Shown piece by piece: positions 1 to 4,556 of a stretch of 7,295 nucleotides of DNA. The DNA is taken from positions 1 to 7,295 of the forward strand of contig DCXE01000036.1 of NCBI GenBank assembly GCA_002328295.1, in the 5' to 3' direction. How positions within the stretch are numbered: position 1 is the stretch's first letter; every line of letters starts with the position of its first letter. The stretch is from Candidatus Peribacter sp. UBA2144 (GTDB taxonomy: Bacteria; Patescibacteriota; Gracilibacteria; Peribacterales; Peribacteraceae). The notes beneath the pieces were generated by a model, which had not been told where the DNA came from, did not search any database, and was given only the letters and a program-made list of their open reading frames with translations. A program made the translations under genes and the position numbers.

Positions 1-1
1 A

Positions 2-469
2 AAGTTTTTCCTTTATGTTGGAAATGCAAAAGAGCATAAGAATGTACAAACTCTGATCGATGCACATAAACAACTACCGGATGACTCCCCTTCTCTGGTT
101 TTAGTATGCGGAGGAACGGAATCCAAAAAACTTAAGATCAATAACAGAGTCAGATTAATTTCAGAAATTTCTGATGAAGAACTTCCTGCACTCTACTCAT
201 CTGCAAAAGCATTCGTTACAGCTTCGCTTTATGAAGGATATTGCTTGCCGGTCACCGAAGCTCAGGCTTGCGGATGTCCTGTGATCGCAAGTAATAAGGG
301 AGCCATTCCGGAAGTTGCCGGGAATGAGGCCAAATTGATTGAACCGAATATTGAGCAACTGGTTGAAGCTATGAGAAATCCACCAGCACCTCCTAAAAAC
401 TTCAATAAACCTGAGTGGAAGAGTACATCTAAGGGTACAATGGAAGTACTTATCAAATGTATCACATAA
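2..469 (+). CDS. Glycosyltransferase family 4 (GT-B fold), C-terminal part
   Basis: This is the last 155 residues of a gene that begins before the window; the frame opens at base 2 and stops at TAA 467-469. It matches the nucleotide-sugar-binding half of GT4 glycosyltransferases, which move a sugar from an activated donor to a growing glycan. The visible blocks, in order, are LYVGNAKEHKN (residues 4-14, the usual start of the C-terminal Rossmann half), DEELPALYSSAKAFVTAS (58-75), and EGYCLPVTEAQACGCPVIAS (78-97). The last contains the E-x7-E pair (E78, E86) that contacts the donor in GT4 enzymes. The C-terminus is short after the IPEVAG block, ending in a Pro/Lys-rich stretch. Donor and acceptor cannot be told from this part; a role in surface polysaccharide or glycoprotein synthesis is inferred. 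It overlaps the next gene by 13 bases. Confidence 0.9.
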   Translation, partial: KFFLYVGNAKEHKNVQTLIDAHKQLPDDSPSLVLVCGGTESKKLKINNRVRLISEISDEELPALYSSAKAFVTASLYEGYCLPVTEAQACGCPVIASNKGAIPEVAGNEAKLIEPNIEQLVEAMRNPPAPPKNFNKPEWKSTSKGTMEVLIKCIT

Positions 470-744
470 AAGAACTCCTACCAAAGGTCCTTAAAAAACG
501 TGGACTACAAGACCATGCAAAGGCCTCCCATGTAATTCTGCACACTCAGGAATGGATAATAGCTGAGCTTGAAGGCTACCAGGACCAACTAATTGCTAAG
601 TCTTTTAAGGATGGAATATTGCTTATTAATGCAGAAAATTCAGTATGCGCTCAGGAATTGAACCAAGTTCTACTTGAGCTAAAAGAGCATTTATTGGAAA
701 AGGGCCACAATATTTTGGAAATTAGAATTATAAGATCCCAATAA
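457..744 (+). CDS. dciA: DUF721/DciA-like protein (putative replicative helicase loader)
   Basis: This 95-residue protein fits the DUF721 family. DciA proteins of this family bind the replicative helicase DnaB and help load it in bacteria that lack DnaC/DnaI. Visible family features are an N-terminal helix (IKELLPKVLKKRGL, residues 4-17), a conserved Trp in the next helix (W33, QEWIIAELEG), and the two-strand/helix signature KDGILLINAENSVCAQELNQ (51-70), followed by a Leu-rich helix. It is only a single domain, shorter than DciA proteins with long disordered tails; this is inferred to be the minimal form of a reduced genome. The ATG at 457 lies inside the glycosyltransferase gene, whose stop is at 467-469, so the two are probably translationally coupled. 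No clear Shine-Dalgarno is seen. Family assignment is from sequence pattern only; helicase loading here is inferred from the family. Confidence 0.72.
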   Translation: MYHIKELLPKVLKKRGLQDHAKASHVILHTQEWIIAELEGYQDQLIAKSFKDGILLINAENSVCAQELNQVLLELKEHLLEKGHNILEIRIIRSQ

Positions 745-747
745 AAT

Positions 748-763
748 AAGCCTTTAATGGCTT
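748..763 (+). repeat. Small inverted repeat after the dciA-like gene
   Basis: AAGCC (748-752) and GGCTT (759-763) can pair around the loop TTTAAT. It begins three bases after the dciA-like stop. No T-run follows on either strand, so a terminator role is not supported; it may only be a mild block or the start of the rpsP leader. Confidence 0.3.
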
Positions 764-790
764 GCACGCGAGCTTCAGGTTCCATAGACT
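762..790 (+). promoter_or_regulatory. Possible rpsP promoter
   Basis: TTGCAC (762-767) and TAGACT (785-790) are separated by 17 bases, an acceptable but weak sigma70-type pair (3/6 and 4/6 matches to consensus). It would start transcription about 10 bases before the rpsP ATG. A 7-bp stem including one G-U pair (777-783 with 796-802) overlaps this region just before the start codon. Read-through from the upstream genes is equally possible. Confidence 0.3.
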
Positions 791-807
791 CATTCGGAAC
801 TTTATAA

Positions 808-1329
808 ATGTTAGTACTTCGACTCCAGCGCACAGGCAAAAATAAAGAAGCCACTTACAAGGTTGTAGTGGCCGAGAAGTCTGATCCTGTAAAAAAGAAG
901 TCACTCGAAACTGTTGGAAATTTCATTCCGCAGAGAGATCCTGTCCATTTGGTATTAAAGCAAGATCGAATTAAATATTGGATGGAAAAGGGAGCTAAGC
1001 CAAGCGATACGCTTGCAAGGATTCTAAAGAAAGAAGGAATGGATGGAATGGATCAATATATCCTCAGGTACACAAAGCAGAAAAAGCGTAAGGGTGATGA
1101 TTCAGAAACAGAAGTCTCGGAGGCATCAAATGCTGACACCGAAGCTGCGACTCCAGAGTCGCAGCCTGAGCCGGAGGCTCAGAAGGACGAACCTCCGGCA
1201 GAAAAAGCTGAAGATTCAAGTGGTGGCGATGAACCAGCTCCAGCTGAAGATAAACCAGAAGAAAAGACTGCTGAAGCTTCAGAAGAATCAGCAACAGAAG
1301 AAGCTAAGAAAGAAGAATCAAATGTCTGA
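808..1329 (+). CDS. rpsP: Small ribosomal subunit protein bS16 with long acidic C-terminal tail
   Basis: The first ~80 residues are a standard bS16, a primary 16S rRNA-binding protein needed for 30S assembly: MLVLRLQRTGKNKEATYKVV at the N-terminus, VVAEK (19-24), the ETVGNFIPQ strand (34-42), and IKYWMEKGAKPSDTLARILKKEG (55-77). The start at 808 is fixed by this conserved N-terminus. After a basic patch (KQKKRK, about 90-95) comes a roughly 77-residue low-complexity tail rich in Glu, Ala, Pro, Ser and Asp, making the protein 173 residues against the usual 80-90. The tail should be disordered and strongly negative. Its coding DNA holds several perfect palindromes, listed separately. No Shine-Dalgarno is visible; TTTATAA directly precedes the ATG. 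In many bacteria rpsP sits next to khpA in one operon; here khpA is nearby but on the other strand. Confidence 0.96.
   Translation: MLVLRLQRTGKNKEATYKVVVAEKSDPVKKKSLETVGNFIPQRDPVHLVLKQDRIKYWMEKGAKPSDTLARILKKEGMDGMDQYILRYTKQKKRKGDDSETEVSEASNADTEAATPESQPEPEAQKDEPPAEKAEDSSGGDEPAPAEDKPEEKTAEASEESATEEAKKEESNV
1144..1198 (+). repeat. Cluster of perfect palindromes inside the rpsP tail coding sequence
   Basis: GCTGCGACTC (1144-1153) pairs perfectly with GAGTCGCAGC (1156-1165) around two bases. Immediately next, CTGAGCC (1166-1172) pairs perfectly with GGCTCAG (1176-1182) around GGA. CCGGAGG (1171-1177) can alternatively pair with CCTCCGG (1192-1198). A further 12-base perfect palindrome, CTGAAGCTTCAG, lies at 1271-1282. 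All are within the reading frame of the acidic tail and do not break it. Stems of 10 and 7 bp side by side in coding DNA suggest inserted palindromic elements or a structured mRNA 3' end. Confidence 0.75.
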
Positions 1330-1351
1330 GCCTTGATTTTCTCACACACGA

Positions 1352-1413
1352 AGAGCACGTCTTCGACGTGCGATTATAACATGCCAATACATCGCAGGTC
1401 GAAGACCTGCTCT
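1352..1413. repeat. Two paired palindromic hairpins in the convergent rpsP / pilin-like gap
   Basis: GCACGTC-TTC-GACGTGC (1355-1371) and GCAGGTC-GAA-GACCTGC (1394-1410) are each perfect 7-bp hairpins with a 3-base loop. The 20-base block 1352-1371 is also the reverse complement of 1394-1413 with only two mismatches, so the two can form one long stem. They lie between two genes that end facing each other (rpsP stop 1329, pilin-like stop 1449), where a bidirectional transcript end would be expected. No T-run follows on either strand, so they are not classical intrinsic terminators; an intergenic palindromic repeat is the safer call. Confidence 0.75.
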
Positions 1414-1448
1414 CATTAATGTAAATAATGGATTAATCATGGTTCAGA

Positions 1449-1766
1449 CTATTCAAGCGCACTAAAGATATCGCCCACGAGATCTATAATTAAACCGAAT
1501 GATAGATCAAATGGAATATCCAGAAGTACTGCCATGAATTTAACTATGAAGAACGCAATGAAAGATACAAAAAGTCCTATGATTGCGAACCTTATTGTAT
1601 GTACTGCCTTCTTAATTTTTTCTTCATTCCCCGCAGAGAGAATGAAAGTTATGCCTCCAACAATTATATAAACCAAACAAAGGATAGTTGCAGCAATTAA
1701 TGCCAGGGCTACAAACGTAGCAACGATCTCGATTATGGATGCGTTTTCCAGTAGATCTCTTATCAT
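1449..1766 (-). CDS. Two-helix membrane protein resembling TrbC/VirB2-type T4SS pilins
   Basis: The 105-residue product has two hydrophobic helices (about residues 11-43 and 56-82) joined by a short polar loop, SAGNEEKIKKA (44-54). The sequence GGITFILSAGNEEKIKKA followed by a second helix starting IRFAIIGLFVSFIAFFIV is typical of small pilin-like proteins common in Patescibacteria and assigned to the type IV secretion pilin/TrbC-VirB2 group. There is no clear cleavable signal peptide ahead of the first helix. The C-terminal ~20 residues are amphipathic (FGLIIDLVGDIFSALE). It starts 25 bases after the khpA stop on the same strand, so the two probably share a transcript. No other secretion genes are in the window, so an actual pilus role is inferred and unproven; it could be a generic small membrane protein. 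Confidence 0.62.
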   Translation of the reverse strand: MIRDLLENASIIEIVATFVALALIAATILCLVYIIVGGITFILSAGNEEKIKKAVHTIRFAIIGLFVSFIAFFIVKFMAVLLDIPFDLSFGLIIDLVGDIFSALE

Positions 1767-1791
1767 TAGATAATGGGGAAAAAGAGTGAAA

Positions 1792-2061
1792 CTAAGCCTC
1801 TCCAGGCTCGATAACTTTTAGGTTAATGCGATTATCCCCTCCTCCGACTATGCGAAGCAAGGTCCTTAGGGCTTTTATTGTTTGACCGCTTTTGCCAATT
1901 AACTTGCCCATATCATTCTCACCCACTTTAACAGTAAGCAAGATGCCTAAATCGTCCTTCCTTGCGTCTATGGAGAGGGCTTTTTTGTCTTCGACTATGT
2001 TCTCCAGGATATACTTTAGAAACTCGTATCCTGGCAATTCGGTGGTTTTCGTATCCGTCAT
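1792..2061 (-). CDS. khpA: KH-domain RNA-binding protein KhpA (YlqC family)
   Basis: This 89-residue protein is a single KH domain. The RNA-binding GxxG loop is GKSG, in MGKLIGKSGQTIKALRTLLR, preceded by strands LSIDARKDDLGILLTVKV and followed by RINLKVIEPGEA. KhpA binds RNA widely and, with KhpB/Jag, affects cell division and small-RNA function in Firmicutes; a similar role here is inferred. The ATG at 2061-2059 (MTDTKTTELPGYEFL) is chosen over a TTG at 2088 because the added residues are not family-like and because a promoter-like TATAAA lies inside that extension. Length and domain extent then match the family. The usual rpsP neighbour is present but in the opposite orientation. The downstream partner is the pilin-like gene. 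Confidence 0.9.
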   Translation of the reverse strand: MTDTKTTELPGYEFLKYILENIVEDKKALSIDARKDDLGILLTVKVGENDMGKLIGKSGQTIKALRTLLRIVGGGDNRINLKVIEPGEA

Positions 2062-2064
2062 AAC

Positions 2065-2092
2065 TTTATAATGGTAACAAATCGACAATCAA
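2065..2092 (-). promoter_or_regulatory. Probable khpA promoter, near-leaderless
   Basis: On the minus strand TTGATT (2092-2087) is followed after 16 bases by TATAAA (2070-2065), which ends three bases before the khpA ATG. A -10 of CATTAT (2073-2068) is an alternative that would place the transcript start on the ATG itself. Either reading leaves essentially no leader and no room for a Shine-Dalgarno. The -35 sits in one arm of the inverted repeat at 2089-2138. Confidence 0.45.
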
Positions 2093-2138
2093 CAATCAAC
2101 ACGCTTCGCTCTCCACATTTGACTCTGTTGATTGTTGA
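2089..2138. repeat. 12-bp perfect inverted repeat upstream of khpA
   Basis: TCAACAATCAAC (2089-2100) is the exact reverse complement of GTTGATTGTTGA (2127-2138), with 26 bases between. A second inverted pair, AACACGCT (2098-2105) and AGCGTGTT (2166-2173), overlaps it. The first arm overlaps the proposed khpA -35. It could be an operator, a cruciform-forming repeat or a dispersed intergenic element; the sequence alone does not decide. Confidence 0.6.
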
Positions 2139-2173
2139 AAGCGAATCTCGCACATATACGGGATGAGCGTGTT

Positions 2174-2189
2174 AAAAGCCCTTTAGGGC
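2174..2189 (-). terminator. Candidate intrinsic terminator of the surface-protein gene
   Basis: Read on the minus strand, GCCC-TAAA-GGGC (2189-2178) is directly followed by TTTT (2177-2174), about 37 bases after the stop of the surface-protein gene at 2226. Stem and U-run are both short, so it would be a weak terminator, but position and orientation are right. Confidence 0.42.
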
Positions 2190-2225
2190 GTGTTTGGTAG
2201 CTGAAATAACAATTAATGGACATTT

Positions 2226-4010
2226 TTAGATTATATATCTACGTCTAATTAATATCGTAGGCACACCACTAAGTACAGCCATTAAACTAGCAAAGATGAC
2301 ATCCAATGGGGCTCCGCTTTTAGGCATTTTAGTTACTACTCCAACTGAACCTACTCTTACCCTTTCAGATAGAGAAATGGATTCTAGGCCTTCCCCATTA
2401 ACAGAGACGATATTTGCAATCTCCATTCCATGTGGAACATTTGAGAAAACTCTGACAGTGTAATGTACTTCCCATTCTTCTCCTGGATTTAGAACAGGGA
2501 CATTCCACACAATTCGATCACCTTCCATTACTCCTTGCTGAGCATCTGAAACTTCGCTGAATTGTGAATCGATTCTATCTTCAATCCTCACATTACGGAT
2601 TGGATGATCGTATGTATTCTTTAAGTAGATTGAATACCTTACGGTGTCGCCCGGGCGAACCTCATGCCTATCTGCAACTTTTCTGAGCAGAGTTTTTTGA
2701 TTCATAGGCCTTTCAACAGTCTGTCCACTCTTAACATTTCTGTCCGATACAACTGTTTGATCCACAGCATCACGACCTTCAACACTTACGCTTCCCCTCA
2801 TAATTGCTCCAAGAGGAGCATCACGCCTTACTCTTACTGTTAATAGAAGAGTTCGGGATCCATGAGGACTGACAGTTACTCCTTTCCAGAAGACATCTTG
2901 TCCATTCCAGTAACCACCTTCGGAAGCATCTACAAATTCAGCGTACATAGGGATTGCGCCTTTTACATCCACACCCTGAACGAGTTTTGTCTGATTGTTC
3001 TTTATATTTATGGCATACGTTAGCAATTCTCCAACTTTGGCCTCGCTGTATCCATCAGTCATTCCTACGTCAATCGTTGCTGGAGGAAGCTCTTCGTAAA
3101 GGATTGTGGTTGTATCTGTTCCAAATGCTGCCTCTACTGCAAAGCGAACACGCAACGTTCCAAACTCTGTAGTTTCACGATCTATCTGAGCTTTAAGTTC
3201 ATACAATGCTTCACCACCTGCAGGGAGGAATTGATTCTCCCATTCAACTGACCTATTTGTCCTTTTATATTCTCCGGAAGCACCCATGAAATGGAGCGGG
3301 GGAGGAAGTTGTGTCCTGAGTGTAAACTCGCGGTCTTCGCCGAAAGTGTTCTTTACTAAGACCTGATACGTAAGTATCTCATCCGGCTCTGCATAAATTT
3401 TTCCATCATCTACAAACACTTCCATAGGAACTCGCATCTTATTCCCATCATGTACGCGAGTTGCATCTGTTACTCGGATGTCTCCTGCGTATGCTTCAGC
3501 AATAATCAAATCCCCTTCTCGTGCATCACTATTCAAATGTATGTTTACGAAAAGTTCTTTTACATATCCTGGGTGGATAACTGTGTCTTTCCATATCACT
3601 GTATTTCCAGCAATCCTTCCATTCTCGCTTGCAGTAGTTACAGTAGAAAATTGTGGCTTATAAAAACGGACTGTTACAAGCTCTGGCTGGGAGCTGTCTG
3701 TCCTAAGTCCAATTGTATATGTAGCATTATCATCAGTATTAATTTCTTCCAATCCGTCAGATATCGTCAAATATAGATCTCTGTCCGTAGTACCTTCCTG
3801 CAAGTCACTAGGAGAATCACAGTCATGGTCAAACGGATAATCAATAATGCCATCTACGTCGTTATCTATCCCATCTGAGCATTCTGGAAAAATAGCAGCA
3901 GAGATGCCCTCAAATGCATTTTGGACGACAATGCTGTGCACTGCTGTTAAGACCAATGTGAGGACTCCGATACTTGCCAATATGCGGGTCCTTTTAGCGA
4001 TTCTAAGCAT
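2226..4010 (-). CDS. Surface protein with Ca-loop motif, DUF11-like repeats and LPxTG-like anchor
   Basis: This 594-residue protein has the layout of a cell-surface adhesin or S-layer-like protein. An N-terminal hydrophobic segment (about 10-28) after a basic start acts as signal peptide or anchor. Residues 42-73 hold CSDGIDNDVDGIIDYP...C, an Asp-rich DxDxDGxxD loop like a calcium site, flanked by C44 and C64, the only two cysteines in the protein. Roughly four beta-sandwich repeats of the DUF11 / conserved-repeat type follow (about 78-185, 195-300, 312-415, 440-555), with recurring phrases such as VKVGELLTYAINIKN and VRPGDTVRYSIYLKN. The C-terminus has MPKSGA (562-567), a hydrophobic helix (569-588) and RRR (589-591), the three-part plan of a sortase signal, with M and S replacing L and T. 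No sortase is in the window. It has its own promoter and is monocistronic here. Ligand unknown. Confidence 0.82.
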   Translation of the reverse strand: MLRIAKRTRILASIGVLTLVLTAVHSIVVQNAFEGISAAIFPECSDGIDNDVDGIIDYPFDHDCDSPSDLQEGTTDRDLYLTISDGLEEINTDDNATYTIGLRTDSSQPELVTVRFYKPQFSTVTTASENGRIAGNTVIWKDTVIHPGYVKELFVNIHLNSDAREGDLIIAEAYAGDIRVTDATRVHDGNKMRVPMEVFVDDGKIYAEPDEILTYQVLVKNTFGEDREFTLRTQLPPPLHFMGASGEYKRTNRSVEWENQFLPAGGEALYELKAQIDRETTEFGTLRVRFAVEAAFGTDTTTILYEELPPATIDVGMTDGYSEAKVGELLTYAINIKNNQTKLVQGVDVKGAIPMYAEFVDASEGGYWNGQDVFWKGVTVSPHGSRTLLLTVRVRRDAPLGAIMRGSVSVEGRDAVDQTVVSDRNVKSGQTVERPMNQKTLLRKVADRHEVRPGDTVRYSIYLKNTYDHPIRNVRIEDRIDSQFSEVSDAQQGVMEGDRIVWNVPVLNPGEEWEVHYTVRVFSNVPHGMEIANIVSVNGEGLESISLSERVRVGSVGVVTKMPKSGAPLDVIFASLMAVLSGVPTILIRRRYII

Positions 4011-4042
4011 ATCTACAGATTTGGGATAAACAAAAGGTTGTG

Positions 4043-4071
4043 ACTATAATAATTAGCCACTGAACTGTCAA
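4043..4071 (-). promoter_or_regulatory. Near-consensus sigma70-type promoter of the surface-protein gene
   Basis: On the minus strand TTGACA (4071-4066, 6/6) and TATAGT (4048-4043, 5/6) are separated by exactly 17 bases. Transcription should begin near 4036, giving a leader of about 25 bases before the ATG at 4010-4008. No Shine-Dalgarno is seen in that leader. This is the strongest promoter match in the window. Confidence 0.75.
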
Positions 4072-4137
4072 GTATGTTTGGCGTTAGTTTTATCCTATAC
4101 GTTAGCCAACCTTCACTCTTATTGGCTTGACATGAGC

Positions 4138-4166
4138 GAGTCCTGAGCTTGTCGAAGGACGAGTCG
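4138..4166. repeat. CCTGAGCTTGTCGAAGG-type palindromic repeat beside tRNA-Val
   Basis: GTCCT (4140-4144) pairs with AGGAC (4156-4160) around GAGCTTGTCGA, and CGAG flanks both sides. The core CCTGAGCTTGTCGAAGG (4142-4158) is, from memory, a widely dispersed palindromic repeat in many bacterial genomes. Next to the stem are facing G-A/A-G mismatches that could form sheared pairs. It lies 3 bases past the tRNA 3' end, where it could help end or process the transcript, though no T-run follows. Confidence 0.6.
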
Positions 4167-4168
4167 AA

Positions 4169-4246
4169 TGGTGGGCGATACAGGGGTCGAACCTGTGACC
4201 TTCTGGGTGTAAACCAGACGCTCTAGACCAACTGAGCTAATCGCCC
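4169..4246 (-). tRNA. tRNA-Val, anticodon UAC
   Basis: A full cloverleaf is visible on the minus strand. The 7-bp acceptor stem pairs GGGCGAT (4246-4240) with ATCGCCC (4179-4173). The anticodon stem pairs TCTGG (4218-4214) with CCAGA (4206-4202) around the loop TTTACAC, putting anticodon TAC at 4211-4209, which reads the valine codon GUA. The T-arm has CAGGTTCGACCCCTG with the invariant GGTTCGA. The discriminator is A (4172) and the 3' CCA is encoded (4171-4169). The first 13 bases are duplicated 112 bases upstream (see the direct repeat). Confidence 0.96.
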
Positions 4247-4275
4247 GAAGAATTCAAATTTTGAGCTATTGCATC

Positions 4276-4304
4276 ATTCTATTGTCTCTGATGCGAAGTT
4301 GGAA
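4276..4304 (-). promoter_or_regulatory. Possible tRNA-Val promoter
   Basis: On the minus strand TAGAAT (4281-4276, 5/6 to the -10 consensus) follows a weak TTCCAA -35 (4304-4299) by 17 bases. It would start transcription about 25 bases before the mature tRNA 5' end. It lies between the two copies of the 20-base repeat. The -35 is poor, so this is tentative. Confidence 0.3.
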
Positions 4305-4312
4305 ACTGCCTG

Positions 4313-4346
4313 CCCTCCGTAGTCAGCCTAGGCTGACGAAGGAGGG
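4313..4346. repeat. Palindromic element with two nested stems
   Basis: CCCTCC (4313-4318) pairs with GGAGGG (4341-4346), and inside it GTCAGCC (4322-4328) pairs with GGCTGAC (4331-4337) around TA, with a small internal loop GTA/GAA. The CCTCCGTAG...CGAAGGAGG outline resembles, from memory, palindromic repeats scattered between genes in Patescibacteria genomes. Its right edge touches the truncated tRNA copy exactly. No T-run follows, so it is not called a terminator. Confidence 0.72.
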
Positions 4347-4365
4347 AGCTAATCGCCCGAAGAAT

Positions 4366-4518
4366 ATAGATGATAGGACCATTGTAACTTCTAATTATCA
4401 ATTTACAATTTTAAATTTTCATTCAAAGTCCAATGAATCAATGTCCAATTAACATCAGTATTTCTAAAATCATTGAAAATTATTATTTGTATATTGAATG
4501 AAAAATGATAATTAATAA
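4366..4518. other. AT-rich gene-free stretch between tRNA-Val and secG
   Basis: With the repeats next to the tRNA this completes the roughly 310-base gap before secG. It is very AT-rich, built of near-repeats such as CAATTTACAATTTT, CCAATGAATCAATG and ATAATTAATAATTG. TTTTCATTCAA (4416-4426) is the exact reverse complement of TTGAATGAAAA (4494-4504). The style resembles AT-rich dispersed repeats seen in Parcubacteria intergenic regions, from memory only. No ORF with family resemblance, RNA gene or CRISPR-like spacing is visible. Confidence 0.45.
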
Positions 4519-4548
4519 TTGAAAATTTCTTCACTATACGCTTATAAT
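4519..4548 (+). promoter_or_regulatory. secG promoter
   Basis: TTGAAA (4519-4524) and a perfect TATAAT (4543-4548) are 18 bases apart. The expected start is near 4555, one to two bases before the secG ATG at 4557, so the mRNA would be leaderless or nearly so. An AGGAG (4549-4553) precedes the ATG by three bases but would probably lie upstream of the transcript start, so it may not work as a Shine-Dalgarno. Confidence 0.65.
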
Positions 4549-4556
4549 AGGAGTAT

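Larger units (their letters stand above)
4234..4365. repeat. 20-base direct repeat of the tRNA-Val 5' end
   Basis: The 20 bases at 4234-4253 recur exactly at 4346-4365. On the tRNA strand each copy is 7 bases of flank (ATTCTTC) plus the first 13 bases of tRNA-Val (GGGCGATTAGCTC). The upstream copy then breaks off and runs straight into the palindrome at 4313-4346 instead of continuing as tRNA. It is therefore a truncated tRNA fragment, not a second gene. The pattern fits a tandem duplication cut by a palindromic element, or a target-site-like duplication. Confidence 0.85.

Noticed and set aside
799..808. AACTTTATAA before the rpsP ATG also occurring at 2062-2071 beside khpA
   Set aside because: The second copy is on the opposite strand relative to its gene, so a shared regulatory motif is not supported; AT-rich chance match is likely.
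1327..1329. Recoded TGA (Gly), as in Gracilibacteria/Absconditabacteria
   Set aside because: TGA cleanly ends rpsP and no gene in the window needs in-frame TGA readthrough.
1043..1336. Alternative + strand ORF (97 residues, Arg/Gln/Lys-rich) across the rpsP tail
   Set aside because: It is a frame shadow of the low-complexity rpsP tail; rpsP is certain and this frame shows no family features or start signal.
2062..2088. Upstream TTG start giving khpA nine extra residues
   Set aside because: The extra residues (MSICYHYKV) are not KhpA-like, and the likely promoter -10 lies inside the extension.
3450..3776. + strand ORF of 108 residues opposite the surface-protein gene
   Set aside because: It is antisense to a convincing 594-residue gene, is Cys/Ser/Ile-rich without domain features and has no promoter of its own.
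4127..4155. Promoter on the + strand starting with TTGACA at 4127
   Set aside because: No acceptable -10 hexamer lies 15-19 bases downstream, and no + strand gene follows.
4346..4365. Second tRNA gene upstream of tRNA-Val
   Set aside because: Only the first 13 tRNA bases are present; sequence then becomes palindrome, with no D-arm, anticodon or T-arm.
4366..4518. CRISPR array in the AT-rich gap
   Set aside because: The near-repeats are irregular, differ from each other and have no constant spacing.
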